From Acidobacteriota bacterium (GTDB taxonomy: Bacteria; Acidobacteriota; Vicinamibacteria; Vicinamibacterales; UBA2999): DNA of 64,000 nt. The position numbers were made by a program, and so were the translations under genes. The DNA is taken from NCBI GenBank assembly GCA_030697165.1, contig JAUYQQ010000004.1, positions 331,390-395,389 on the forward strand, in the 5' to 3' direction. The notes under the pieces are model-generated. The model ran no database searches and was not told the DNA's origin. It saw nothing but the letters and a program-made list of their open reading frames with translations. Positions 43,343 through 51,711 of this stretch are shown in pieces. Each line of letters opens with the position of its first letter. The stretch's first letter is position 1.

Positions 43343-43369
43343 GGCAGCACTAAAGTGCCGCCCTCCTGG
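43343..43369. repeat. intergenic hairpin of the GGAGGGCG family (rplC-rplD gap)
   Basis: GGCAGCAC-TAAA-GTGCCGCC with one mismatch, followed by CTCCTGGCA; the flank is shared with the element at 31636. Confidence 0.75.
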
Positions 43370-43374
43370 CAAAA

Positions 43375-44061
43375 TTACTTTTTGCCCTTTTTCGGCTTCT
43401 CTTGCAGCTGCGGCTGCGGCTCGGGCTTCGCGGCCACGGCCTTGCGGATGACCACATAGCCGCCGTTGGCGCCGGGAATCGCACCCTTCACGAGCAGCAG
43501 GTGGTTCTCCTGGTCAATCTTCAGCACCTTGAGGTTGCGGACGGTGATGCGGTCCACGCCCATGTGCCCGTGCGCGCGCATGCCGGGCATGACGCGTGAG
43601 GGGTACGACGAGGCGCCAATCGAACCCGGGGCGCGATGGAACATCGAGCCGTGGGTGGCATCGCCGCCGCGGAAGTGGTGACGCTTCACCACGCCCTGGA
43701 AGCCGTGCCCCTTGCTCGTGCCAATCACGTCCACCCGCTCGCCCTGGTTGAAGATCGAGACCAGCACCTGGTCGCCGGGCTTCGGCGCCTCGGCGCCCTT
43801 GGCGATCTTGACCTCGCGCTGCACGCGGGTCGGCGGCACGTTGGCCTTCTTGTGGTGACCGGTCAGCGCCTTGTTGGCGTTGCGGATCGGGTTGCTCTCG
43901 ACCAGGCCAATCTGCACGGCGTCGTAGCCGTCGGTCTGGCCGTTCTTGCTCTGCACGACGATGCAGGGACCCGCCTGGATGACCGTGGCGGGTTCGAGCG
44001 TGCCGTCCTCGAGGAACAGCTGCGTCATGCCGACTTTCTTGCCGATGATTCCGGTGACCAT
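43375..44061 (-). CDS. rplC: ribosomal protein L3
   Basis: 228 residues; family about 210. [40 protein letters not shown] and [21 protein letters not shown] Gln/Lys/Pro-rich tail of ~15 residues ends it. Initiates 50S assembly with L24. Six bases after rpsJ. Confidence 0.98.
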   Translation of the reverse strand: MVTGIIGKKVGMTQLFLEDGTLEPATVIQAGPCIVVQSKNGQTDGYDAVQIGLVESNPIRNANKALTGHHKKANVPPTRVQREVKIAKGAEAPKPGDQVLVSIFNQGERVDVIGTSKGHGFQGVVKRHHFRGGDATHGSMFHRAPGSIGASSYPSRVMPGMRAHGHMGVDRITVRNLKVLKIDQENHLLLVKGAIPGANGGYVVIRKAVAAKPEPQPQLQEKPKKGKK

Positions 44062-44067
44062 CAGGTC

Positions 44068-44397
44068 CTACTTTCCGTGTTCCTTGCCGAACGCCTTGAT
44101 TTCAACATCGACACCCGCCGGCAGATCCAGCTTCATGAGGGCGTCAACCGTCTGCGGCGTTGGCTCGAAGATATCGATCAGGCGCTTGTGCGTTCGGACC
44201 TCGAACTGCTCGCGCGACTTCTTGTCCACGTGCGGCGAACGGAGCACCGTCCACTTGTTGATTTCGGTCGGCAGCGGGATGGGACCCGCCAGCCGCGCGC
44301 CGGTGCGCTTGGCCGTTTCCACGATCTCGCCGGTGCTCTGGTCGAGCACCCGCGCGTCGTAGGCCTTCAGTCGAATTCGAATCTTGTCGCCCAGCAT
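44068..44397 (-). CDS. rpsJ: ribosomal protein S10
   Basis: 109 residues. [40 protein letters not shown] and [20 protein letters not shown]. Also the NusE partner of NusB in antitermination. First gene of the S10 set, directly after fusA (51-base gap); the usual tuf gene is absent here. Confidence 0.98.
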   Translation of the reverse strand: MLGDKIRIRLKAYDARVLDQSTGEIVETAKRTGARLAGPIPLPTEINKWTVLRSPHVDKKSREQFEVRTHKRLIDIFEPTPQTVDALMKLDLPAGVDVEIKAFGKEHGK

Positions 44398-44424
44398 AAT
44401 TAGCTCTCTGCTCTCGCGTCTGTG

Positions 44425-44448
44425 TCTAGTCGGTGTCGAGTCGGTGGC
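44425..44448. repeat. two AGTCGGTG-type units between rpsJ and fusA
   Basis: TCTAGTCGGTG and TCGAGTCGGTGGC (period 11), abutting the fusA stop codon at 44449. Same class as the repeats at 35595 and 54141. Confidence 0.6.
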
Positions 44449-46557
44449 TTACTTCGTGCCCTGCACGCGCGCAATCACTTCTTCGCTCACGTTGCGCGGC
44501 GCCTGCTCGTAGCGCTCGAAGAACATCGAATAGGTGGCGCGCCCCTGCGTGCGCGACCGGAGGTCGGTGGCATACCCGAACATGTCGCTCAGCGGCACCC
44601 GGGCGGAGATGATCTGCGTGCCGCCGCGGTCTTCCTGCGACTGGATGCGGCCGCGGCGCGACGCCAGGTCGCCCATCACGTCGCCGAGGTTGTCCTTCGG
44701 GCAGACCACTTCGACGCGCATCACCGGTTCCATCAGCACGGCGCCGGCCTTCTTGGCGGCGTCCTGGAACGCCAGCGAACCGGCAATCTTGAACGCCATT
44801 TCCGACGAGTCGACGTCGTGGTACGAACCATCGAACAGCTCGATGCGGACATCGTCGATCGGGTAGCCGGCGAGCACGCCACGCGTGAGCGCTTCCTGGA
44901 TGCCCTGGTCGATCGGCTTGACGAATTCGCGCGGCACCGAGCCGCCGACCGTCATGTTCTCGAACTGGTAGCCCGAACCGGGCTCGAGCGGGAACAGGCG
45001 AATCCACGCGTCGCCGAACTGGCCGCGGCCGCCGGTCTGGCGCTTGAACAAGCCGTGGCCTTCGGCCGGCTTGGTGAGGGTTTCCTTGTAGGCGACCTGC
45101 GGCTTGCCGACGCTCGCCTCGACGCCGAACTCGCGCTTGAGGCGGTCGACGATGATTTCGAGGTGCAGTTCGCCCATGCCGCGGATGATGACCTGGCCGG
45201 TCTGCTCGTCGGTGTTGACGCGGAAGGTCGGGTCCTCGGCCATCAGCTTGGCCATGCCCTGGCCGAGCTTTTCCTGGTCGGCCTTGGTCTTCGGCTCGAC
45301 CGCAAGCGAGATGACCGGCTCCGGGAAGACCATCTTCTCGAGAATGATCGGCTTCTTCTCGTCGCACAACGTGTCGCCGGTGGTGACCGACTTCAGGCCG
45401 ACGGCGGCGGCGATGTCGCCGGCGTTGACTTCCTTGATCTCTTCACGCTTGTTGGCGTGCATCTTCAGCAGCCGGCCAATGCGCTCGGTGCGGCCCTTGG
45501 TGGAGTTGATCACCGAGGAGCCCGAGGTCAGCGTGCCCGAGTAGACGCGGAAAAAGGTCAGCTGGCCGACGAACGGGTCGGTCATGATCTTGAACGCCAG
45601 TGCCGAGAACGGCTCCTTGTCGTCGGCCGACCGCTCGATCTTGTTCTCGTCCTTCGAGTCGGGGTCGATGCCGGTGACCGGCGGAATGTCGAGCGGCGAC
45701 GGCAGGTAATCGAGCACCGCGTCGAGCATGGGCTGCACGCCCTTGTTCTTGAAGGCGGTGCCGCAAATCACCGGCACGAACGGCGCCTCTTCATCGCGCA
45801 CCGACGAGATGCAACGCTTGCGGAGGGCGGCCTTCAGTTCGTCGGGGCTAATCGTCTCGCCGCCGAGGTATTTCTCGAGCAGCTTGTCGTCGGCCTCGCT
45901 GGCCTTTTCGACCAGCTTCTCGTGATAGGCCTTGGCCTCTTCCAGCATGTCGGCCGGAATCTCGATCACGTCGTAGTCGGCGCCCATGGTCTCGTCCTTG
46001 TAGACGAGCGCCTTCATCTGGACCAGGTCGACCACGCCGCGGAACTTGTCTTCGGCGCCAATCGGCAACTGGATCGCGACGGCGTTGCCCTGCAGCTTCG
46101 AGCCAATCTGCGACAGCGTCTCCTTGAAGTCCGCGCCGATGCGGTCCATCTTGTTGACGAAGCAGATGCGCGGCACGCGATAGCGGTCGGCCTGGCGCCA
46201 CACCGTTTCCGACTGCGGCTCGACACCCGACACGGCGTCGAACACGGCGACGGCACCGTCGAGGACGCGCAGCGAGCGCTCGACTTCAACCGTGAAGTCG
46301 ACGTGGCCGGGCGTGTCGATGATGTTGATCCGGTGTTCCTTCCAGAAGCAGGTCGTCGCGGCCGACGTGATGGTGATGCCGCGTTCCTGCTCCTGCTCCA
46401 TCCAGTCCATGACGGCGGTGCCTTCGTGCACTTCGCCGATCTTGTACGTGATGCCGGTATAGAACAGGATCCGTTCAGTCGTCGTGGTCTTGCCGGCATC
46501 AATGTGGGCCATGATGCCGATGTTCCGCGTGCGTTCGAGTGGTGCTGAGCGAGCCAT
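44449..46557 (-). CDS. fusA: elongation factor G
   Basis: 702 residues. Canonical G domain: [49 protein letters not shown]. Domains II to V follow, with [19 protein letters not shown] and [15 protein letters not shown]. It drives translocation on the ribosome. In the str operon after rpsG (45-base gap). The paralogue at 24924 has a diverged P-loop; this one is the housekeeping factor. Confidence 0.98.
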   Translation of the reverse strand: MARSAPLERTRNIGIMAHIDAGKTTTTERILFYTGITYKIGEVHEGTAVMDWMEQEQERGITITSAATTCFWKEHRINIIDTPGHVDFTVEVERSLRVLDGAVAVFDAVSGVEPQSETVWRQADRYRVPRICFVNKMDRIGADFKETLSQIGSKLQGNAVAIQLPIGAEDKFRGVVDLVQMKALVYKDETMGADYDVIEIPADMLEEAKAYHEKLVEKASEADDKLLEKYLGGETISPDELKAALRKRCISSVRDEEAPFVPVICGTAFKNKGVQPMLDAVLDYLPSPLDIPPVTGIDPDSKDENKIERSADDKEPFSALAFKIMTDPFVGQLTFFRVYSGTLTSGSSVINSTKGRTERIGRLLKMHANKREEIKEVNAGDIAAAVGLKSVTTGDTLCDEKKPIILEKMVFPEPVISLAVEPKTKADQEKLGQGMAKLMAEDPTFRVNTDEQTGQVIIRGMGELHLEIIVDRLKREFGVEASVGKPQVAYKETLTKPAEGHGLFKRQTGGRGQFGDAWIRLFPLEPGSGYQFENMTVGGSVPREFVKPIDQGIQEALTRGVLAGYPIDDVRIELFDGSYHDVDSSEMAFKIAGSLAFQDAAKKAGAVLMEPVMRVEVVCPKDNLGDVMGDLASRRGRIQSQEDRGGTQIISARVPLSDMFGYATDLRSRTQGRATYSMFFERYEQAPRNVSEEVIARVQGTK

Positions 46558-46602
46558 GATTTAGGTCAGATCTTCCGGTTCAATAATTGCAACTGTGACG
46601 CG

Positions 46603-47076
46603 CTACCAGCGGTAGTGCGCGAACGCCTTGTTCGCTTCCGCCATGCGGTGCGTGTCTTCGCGCTTCTTGACGGCGCCACCGCGCAGGTTGGCGGCGTCGA
46701 GCAGCTCGTTGGCGAGCTTTTCCTGCATGGTCTTGCCGTCGCCGCGCGAGCGGGCAAAGCCGACCAGCCAGCGGATGCTGAGCGACAGGCGGCGGTTCGG
46801 GTTGACCTCGATCGGCACCTGGTAGTTCGAGCCGCCGACGCGGCGCGACTTCACTTCGAGCGCCGGCTTGACGTTGTCCACGGCCTTCTTGAAGATCTTG
46901 AGCGGATCATCGCCCGACCGTTCCTTGATCAGGTCGAAGCTCTGGTAGAGGATGCGCTCGGCGGTCGAACGCTTGCCCTCGCTCATGATCGTGTTGATGA
47001 ACTTGGTGACCAGCGGGCTCCCGTAGAGGGCGTCCGGCAACAGCTCACGTTTCGCGATTACTCGTCTGCGCGGCAT
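46603..47076 (-). CDS. rpsG: ribosomal protein S7
   Basis: 157 residues. [40 protein letters not shown] and [20 protein letters not shown]. Binds the 3' domain of 16S rRNA and in E. coli represses the str operon. Nine bases after rpsL. Confidence 0.98.
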   Translation of the reverse strand: MPRRRVIAKRELLPDALYGSPLVTKFINTIMSEGKRSTAERILYQSFDLIKERSGDDPLKIFKKAVDNVKPALEVKSRRVGGSNYQVPIEVNPNRRLSLSIRWLVGFARSRGDGKTMQEKLANELLDAANLRGGAVKKREDTHRMAEANKAFAHYRW

Positions 47077-47085
47077 AAATCTCTC

Positions 47086-47466
47086 TTAGGACTTCGGGCG
47101 CTTGGCGCCGTACTTCGAACGACCCTGCTTGCGGCCCTGCACGCCCACGGCGTCGAGGGTGCCGCGCACCACGTGATACCGCACACCCGGCAGGTCTTTC
47201 ACACGGCCGCCGCGGATCAGCACCAGCGAGTGCTCCTGCAGGTTGTGGCCGACACCCGGAATGTAGGTGGTGACTTCAATCTTGTTGGTCAGGCGGACAC
47301 GCGCCACCTTGCGAAGCGCCGAGTTCGGCTTCTTCGGGGTTTGCGTGAAGACGCGCACACAGACGCCGCGCTTCTGCGGGCTGTTCTGCAGCGCCGGGCT
47401 CTTCGTCTTCCACTCGACCTTCTCGCGTCCCTTGCGGACCAGCTGACTAATCGTCGGCACGAGCAC
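47086..47466 (-). CDS. rpsL: ribosomal protein S12
   Basis: 126 residues. [20 protein letters not shown] and the loop [20 protein letters not shown]; the Lys of PKKPNS and of RVKDLPG, the sites of streptomycin-resistance mutations, are wild type, so the ribosome should be sensitive at this protein. The Asp of KDLPG is the usual RimO target. First gene of the str operon. Confidence 0.98.
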   Translation of the reverse strand: MLVPTISQLVRKGREKVEWKTKSPALQNSPQKRGVCVRVFTQTPKKPNSALRKVARVRLTNKIEVTTYIPGVGHNLQEHSLVLIRGGRVKDLPGVRYHVVRGTLDAVGVQGRKQGRSKYGAKRPKS

Positions 47467-47764
47467 TCCAAAGGCACCGCAAGCGGACGGCTCCGCGCGG
47501 CGCCACTAACGAATCAAAAACTGCCCACATTCACCGATTACCGGCGGCTGTGGTGCCCGAGGCCTGAAAGCAGCGTCAGAAACGCGGCTTGGCACCTTGG
47601 GCGGAAAAACCCTACTTCATGGTGTTTTCGGTATCGGCGGACGCTTTCACCGGGCTTTTCGCAAGCCTGGCCCCGTTAACGGTCCCTTCGATAGGGCGCT
47701 GCGCGGGTGCGTCACGATACGGTTGAGACTAGATAGGGTGTCCTAGTCTCACGAGAACCTGACG
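47467..47764 (-). other. long leader of the str operon (no gene)
   Basis: About 290 bases between rpsL and its candidate promoter carry no open frame worth calling. They contain an inverted repeat (GAGACTAG...CTAGTCTC) close to the start point and several GC hairpins. A structured leader with regulatory function is possible but not recognised. Confidence 0.45.
47725..47750. promoter_or_regulatory. 8-bp inverted repeat in str leader, near start point
   Basis: GAGACTAG, 10 bases, CTAGTCTC. It starts about 15 bases downstream of the proposed -10 box for rpsL, so it could be an operator or the first hairpin of the leader RNA. Confidence 0.45.
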
Positions 47765-47794
47765 AATATAGCACGGCCTTTCAAAAACACGCAA
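47765..47794 (-). promoter_or_regulatory. probable sigma-70 promoter of the str operon
   Basis: On the minus strand: TTGCGT (47789-47794), 18-base spacer, TATATT (47765-47770). The -10 box matches five of six positions. It is the best promoter in the 330-base gap between rpsL and the divergent cytochrome gene, and the -35 box overlaps the possible upstream start of that gene. Confidence 0.5.
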
Positions 47795-47814
47795 GCGTGC
47801 TAACTTTCTCCGCC

Positions 47815-48207
47815 ATGCGCCACTTGACCGCCCCTTGCACTATCACAGTATTTCTCATCTTTTCGCAGGGGTTGACCGCCCAGGCCCCCACCCCGACCGT
47901 GGTCGACAGCCCGACCGTGAAGGTCCTGACCGGCCTGCTCGCCCCTGACTTCCAGGAAGAGATGAACCACATGGTCCAGGCGCTGGGCGTCAGTTGCAAC
48001 ACCTGCCACGTTCCCCGGAACTTCGCGAGCGACGACAACGCCGTGAAGATTACGGCGCGGCGCATGATCGAGATGACCAAGGCCCTGAACCAGCAGTTCT
48101 TCCCCGACTACAAGCCCAAGCCCGGGGAATCGGTGCTCGGCCGGGTCACCTGCTTTACCTGCCACCAGGGCGAATCCACCCCCAAGCTGCCGCCCGGCGG
48201 GGACTGA
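47815..48207 (+). CDS. small diheme c-type cytochrome (reaction-centre cytochrome-like)
   Basis: 130 residues from the ATG at 47815 (GTG at 47797 would add six). Signal peptide MRHLTAPCTITVFLIFSQGL, cleavage near TAQAP. Two heme attachment sites: CNTCH and CFTCH, about 60 residues apart, with the helix KITARRMIEMTKALNQQFF between. This layout is that of the short photosynthetic-reaction-centre cytochrome C-subunit-like proteins frequent in Acidobacteria, which are not photosynthetic. A periplasmic electron carrier is likely; it converges on the cytochrome b-cc gene, 39 bases apart. Confidence 0.87.
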   Translation: MRHLTAPCTITVFLIFSQGLTAQAPTPTVVDSPTVKVLTGLLAPDFQEEMNHMVQALGVSCNTCHVPRNFASDDNAVKITARRMIEMTKALNQQFFPDYKPKPGESVLGRVTCFTCHQGESTPKLPPGGD

Positions 48208-48246
48208 CCCCGAGCAGGCGGCGCCGAGCGGTCTGTCCCCGTCGCG

Positions 48247-49848
48247 TTACTCTCGCGCGGCGAGGTAGTTGGTCAGCGCTTCGATCTGTTCGGGCCTCAA
48301 GCGGTTCCTGAACGGAGGCATCGCGGTCTCGCCGTAGACCTGCGACGCGTCTTCGATGATTGCCTTGATGGCGGCGGCCTCCCGCCGCCCGCCGACCTGC
48401 GTCAGGTCGGGCCCCATGCTGCCGCCGTCACCGGCGATCTTGTGGCACGCCACGCAGGTCTCGGCGTAGGTCAGCGCGGCCAATCGGCCGGCCTCGTCAA
48501 CCACCGGGTGCGGGCGTCCCGCATGCTCGCGCCGCAAGTACGAGACCACCGCCTGCGCCTTGAACCGGGACATCATTGGCCGCGGCGCCGGCTCCTGGGG
48601 CGAGCGCACGCCCGGCGCGAGCGCCACCGGATCGGCCATGTGCGCCAGCAACCACTCCTCGTCGCGCGTAATCCGGGTCTGTGCGAGCGGTGCCGCCGGC
48701 GCGCCCGGGGCGTGGCACCGCGCGCACGGACTCGCCTCGTCAGTGGCAATCTGCCAGCCGGCAATCGGCAGCAAGCCCCATTTGTCGTCGTCGGGCGGCG
48801 GACCATCGGCCACGCCAAGGCCGGTCAGCGTGAGCACCCCCAGGGCGATGGCCACCATCGTGGTCGTGAACGCGCGGCGGGGCGTGCGGAACGGATGGCG
48901 GCCGTCGGCGCGATCAATGAACGGCAGCATCATCAGGAACCCCACCACCGCGCCGGGAATCACCATCGTCGCTACCGGCTCAAGCGGGCCGGGGAAGTAC
49001 TTCAGCAGTTGAAACAGCGACAGGAAGTACCACTCGGGCCGCGGAATGTAATCGGCGTCCGACGGGTTGGCGATCGCATCCAGGGGCGCGGGCACGAGCG
49101 CGGCAACCGTGAACAACGACGCGAAGACGGCGGCCATCATCACCGTGTCGCGGATGACATGCCACGGAAAGAACGCCTCGCCCGGACCGGCCGCCGGCTC
49201 GATCGGACCCGAGATGCCGTGCTTCCGCATCAGCGCGATGTGCGCCACGATCAGCGTGACCAGGATCGCCGGCAGCAGGAAGACGTGCGCGGAGTACCAA
49301 CGGCCGAGCGTAAGCGCGCCCAGTTCGGCGCCGCCACGCAGCACGTCGGCGATGTACTCTCCGAGCAGCGGCGTGCTGCGTGCGACGTTGATGGTGACCG
49401 TGGTCGCCCAGTAGGCTTTCTGGTCCCACGGCAACAAGTAGCCGCTCAACGAGAAGCCGAGGATGACCAGCAGCATCACCAGGCCGCTCAGCCACGTCAC
49501 TTCGCGCGGCGCCTTGTACGAACCGGTGAGGAACACGCGCATCATGTGCATGACCGCCGCCACCACCAGGAAGCTGGCGCCCCAGTAATGCAGGCCGCGC
49601 AACATCCCACCCAGCGGCAGGTCGCGCATGATGAACCGCACGCTGTCGTAGGCCAGCGACGGGGCCGGCACGTAATACATGGTGAGGCCGACGCCGGTGA
49701 TGAACTGGCAGGCCACGAGCAGCGTGACGACGCTGCCGGTGGTAAACGGCCACCCGGTCCCGCGCGGCAGTTCCTCGTACAGCGCGCGCCGCACCAAGGC
49801 GCGATAGCCGGTGCGCGAATCAAGCCAGTCGAGCAGCGGGCCGGTCAT
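48247..49848 (-). CDS. cytochrome b fused to two cytochrome c domains (bc complex)
   Basis: 533 residues from the ATG at 49848; an open frame upstream overlaps the Rieske gene and is not used. Residues 1-~370 are cytochrome b with heme-ligand pairs HYWGASFLVVAAVMH (13 between) and SAHVFLLPAILVTLIVAH (14 between, as in b6-type proteins), and the quinol-site motif RPEWYFL. The last ~150 residues contain CARCH and CVACH, the second with a likely Met ligand in AMPPF. One chain thus replaces cytochrome b and a diheme c1. It oxidises quinol and passes electrons outward. Two bases after the Rieske gene. Confidence 0.92.
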   Translation of the reverse strand: MTGPLLDWLDSRTGYRALVRRALYEELPRGTGWPFTTGSVVTLLVACQFITGVGLTMYYVPAPSLAYDSVRFIMRDLPLGGMLRGLHYWGASFLVVAAVMHMMRVFLTGSYKAPREVTWLSGLVMLLVILGFSLSGYLLPWDQKAYWATTVTINVARSTPLLGEYIADVLRGGAELGALTLGRWYSAHVFLLPAILVTLIVAHIALMRKHGISGPIEPAAGPGEAFFPWHVIRDTVMMAAVFASLFTVAALVPAPLDAIANPSDADYIPRPEWYFLSLFQLLKYFPGPLEPVATMVIPGAVVGFLMMLPFIDRADGRHPFRTPRRAFTTTMVAIALGVLTLTGLGVADGPPPDDDKWGLLPIAGWQIATDEASPCARCHAPGAPAAPLAQTRITRDEEWLLAHMADPVALAPGVRSPQEPAPRPMMSRFKAQAVVSYLRREHAGRPHPVVDEAGRLAALTYAETCVACHKIAGDGGSMGPDLTQVGGRREAAAIKAIIEDASQVYGETAMPPFRNRLRPEQIEALTNYLAARE

Positions 49849-49850
49849 GG

Positions 49851-50327
49851 CTAGACCTGGACCATGATGCGATCGTGCTCGACCCGTACCGGCACTTGCG
49901 CCAGCGGCGTGGGCGGCGGCCCCGACACGACGTTGCCACCGGTGTCGTAAACCCCGCCATGGCAGGGGCACTCGATGTGCCCGCTGTCGGGATTGAACTT
50001 GGTGCGGCATCCAAGGTGTGTGCACGTCGAGTCGAGTGCATACAGTGACTCGCCGTTCTTGACCAAATACACCACGCGCCGGTCGACCGTCTCGCTGGCG
50101 CCATCGGAACGGGCGATCCTCAGCGTCACGGCCGTCGGCACGCCGTCCACCAGTCTCGGCACGGTGCCCGCAGGGAGCCACAACTTCTCGCGCCGCGAGA
50201 AACTGGGCGCGACGATGGCGCCGCCGACAACGAAGGCCAGTGTCGCGCCGATGCCGGCGTGCACCGTCTGGATGATGCGGATGAAGAAACCGCGGCGATT
50301 TTCAGAGGCGTTGATTGGTGGCTCCAT
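49851..50327 (-). CDS. Rieske iron-sulfur protein of bc complex
   Basis: 158 residues from the ATG at 50327 with GGGAG 7 bases before it. Twin-Arg-like NRRGFFIR start, one transmembrane helix (about 20-45), and the [2Fe-2S] motifs CTHLGC and CPCHGG near residues 110 and 130. It takes electrons from quinol and hands them to the c hemes of the fused partner encoded downstream. Confidence 0.95.
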   Translation of the reverse strand: MEPPINASENRRGFFIRIIQTVHAGIGATLAFVVGGAIVAPSFSRREKLWLPAGTVPRLVDGVPTAVTLRIARSDGASETVDRRVVYLVKNGESLYALDSTCTHLGCRTKFNPDSGHIECPCHGGVYDTGGNVVSGPPPTPLAQVPVRVEHDRIMVQV

Positions 50328-50395
50328 GATCCGCTCCCTGGAAGGGAGCAAGGCTTGCTGGCGCGAGCAGGTATTCGGCCCGAACGCTTGCGCGG

Positions 50396-50401
50396 ATTAT
50401 A
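50396..50401 (-). promoter_or_regulatory. possible -10 box of the Rieske-cytochrome b operon
   Basis: TATAAT on the minus strand, about 70 bases before the Rieske ATG. No good -35 box is found at 16-18 bases. Confidence 0.35.
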
Positions 50402-50452
50402 CGGAGCAGGAGAACGGCCGCGACGTCATCTCTTGTCATTCGTCATCCGGGG

Positions 50453-51655
50453 GTGTCTTCGTCCACCGGGTCGTGTGACAATTGGCGCGTGCTTACGCCG
50501 TCGATCGCGACCGCCGACTCGCCGAGCGCCGCCGCGGAGTGGATCGAGGAGTGGCAGTCCGAGCACGACGGCCGCGCGATCGCCGCGCCCTCGCCGGCGG
50601 ATTGGCCCTTCCGTTACCCGCTGGCGGCCGAACTGCCGGCCGGCCCCGTGGTGATTCGCGCCAACGCCTTTGACGAGGCGTTCGTCAACGAGCAGACCGG
50701 CGGCACCGAGCTCGTCACCACCCAGCGCGCCTACCTCGAGGCTGCCTGGGCGGCCGAACTGGCCCCCCATCCCGGTGGCGCGTGGCTCCTGCTCGTCAGC
50801 ACCCCGGCACCGCATCACTACAGCACCACCGCACTTCTCCCCAGGGCGTTTCGGGTCACCGATGCGGCAGAACGCCTCGCACTATGCGTCCAGGCTCTCG
50901 CAGCCTGGCGGACACCCGCCGCCCTGGTGGCAACGGCGAGCGTCTGTATGGAGGTGAACGACCTCGACGCGGCAGCCCGCGATCTGGACGAGGCAATCAC
51001 CCTGGCGCCAGGGTGGGCGGCGGCACGGTACGAATGCGGCAAGCTCTGGCTCCGGCGCGACGATATGGCCCAGGCCGCCGTGGCCTTCGAGGCCGCGGCG
51101 ACGCTACTGCCGAGCTTCGCGCCGGCCTGGGCGAACCTCGGCGCCACGCTCGGCGAACTGGACCGCCCGGCGGAAGCCCTGACCGCGTTCGAGCGGGCCC
51201 TGGCGCTCGAGCCGGCCAGCCCGCAGGCGCTGAACAACGTCGGGGTCGTCCGCCGCGAACTGGGCAAACTCGCGGAATCGGAGGCGGCGTTCCGGCAAGT
51301 GATTGAACTCACCCCAACGCTGGCCTTTGGCCATTACAATCTCGGGCATACACTGTTTTTGCAGGGCCGGTTCCAGGCCGCGCTCGCGGCCTATGCTGAA
51401 GGCCAGGCCCGCGACCCGGAGAAGAACGCGGTGCAAGCGTCGCGGCTGGCACTGTGCAAGGTGGCGACCGGTGATGCCGAAGGCGCGCTGCGAGACCTGC
51501 GGCGCGCCACCGAGGGTTTGCCGCGCGAGTACCGGCAGCAACTGCTCGGCGAGACGAGCGCGATTTTGTGGGCCCTGGTCACCGAGCAGCCGGGCTTGAG
51601 CGGATGGCAACCGGTGCAGGCCTGGCTCGATGGCGAGTTGCGCAGGTCCGGCTGA
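50453..51655 (+). CDS. tetratricopeptide repeat protein
   Basis: 400 residues from GTG at 50453; a GTG at 50489 (388 residues) is as plausible, and neither has a good ribosome site. The N-terminal ~150 residues are globular and unrecognised. Residues about 170-330 hold TPR units, clearest in AWANLGATLGELDRPAEALT, LNNVGVVRRELGKLAESEAA and GHYNLGHTLFLQGRFQAALA. No signal peptide: probably a cytoplasmic scaffold. Its last codons and stop come from a REP-like hairpin. Divergent from the Rieske gene. Confidence 0.82.
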   Translation: MSSSTGSCDNWRVLTPSIATADSPSAAAEWIEEWQSEHDGRAIAAPSPADWPFRYPLAAELPAGPVVIRANAFDEAFVNEQTGGTELVTTQRAYLEAAWAAELAPHPGGAWLLLVSTPAPHHYSTTALLPRAFRVTDAAERLALCVQALAAWRTPAALVATASVCMEVNDLDAAARDLDEAITLAPGWAAARYECGKLWLRRDDMAQAAVAFEAAATLLPSFAPAWANLGATLGELDRPAEALTAFERALALEPASPQALNNVGVVRRELGKLAESEAAFRQVIELTPTLAFGHYNLGHTLFLQGRFQAALAAYAEGQARDPEKNAVQASRLALCKVATGDAEGALRDLRRATEGLPREYRQQLLGETSAILWALVTEQPGLSGWQPVQAWLDGELRRSG

Positions 51656-51699
51656 AGCCGGACGCCACATTGATGTAGTGTCCGCCTTTTTGGGCGGAC
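51646..51699. repeat. inverted pair of REP-like hairpins after the TPR gene
   Basis: GTCCGGCTGAAGCCGGAC at 51646-51663, then GCCACATTGATGTAGT and a second palindrome GTCCGCCTTTTTGGGCGGAC at 51680-51699. The first supplies the TGA of the TPR gene; the second ends 12 bases before the kinase ATG, next to its GAGGA site. Confidence 0.9.
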
Positions 51700-51711
51700 C
51701 ATGAGGACGAT

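Noticed and set aside
41553-46548. Very long plus-strand open frames (632 and 708 residues) opposite the rplB-rplC and fusA genes
   Set aside because: They are antisense frames of GC-rich conserved genes; the translations have low-complexity His/Arg/Val-rich sequence and no known motif, while the minus strand holds clear ribosomal proteins.
48247-50181. 644-residue form of the cytochrome b fusion
   Set aside because: The first ~110 residues are antiframe sequence of the Rieske gene; the ATG at 49848 fits the start of cytochrome b.
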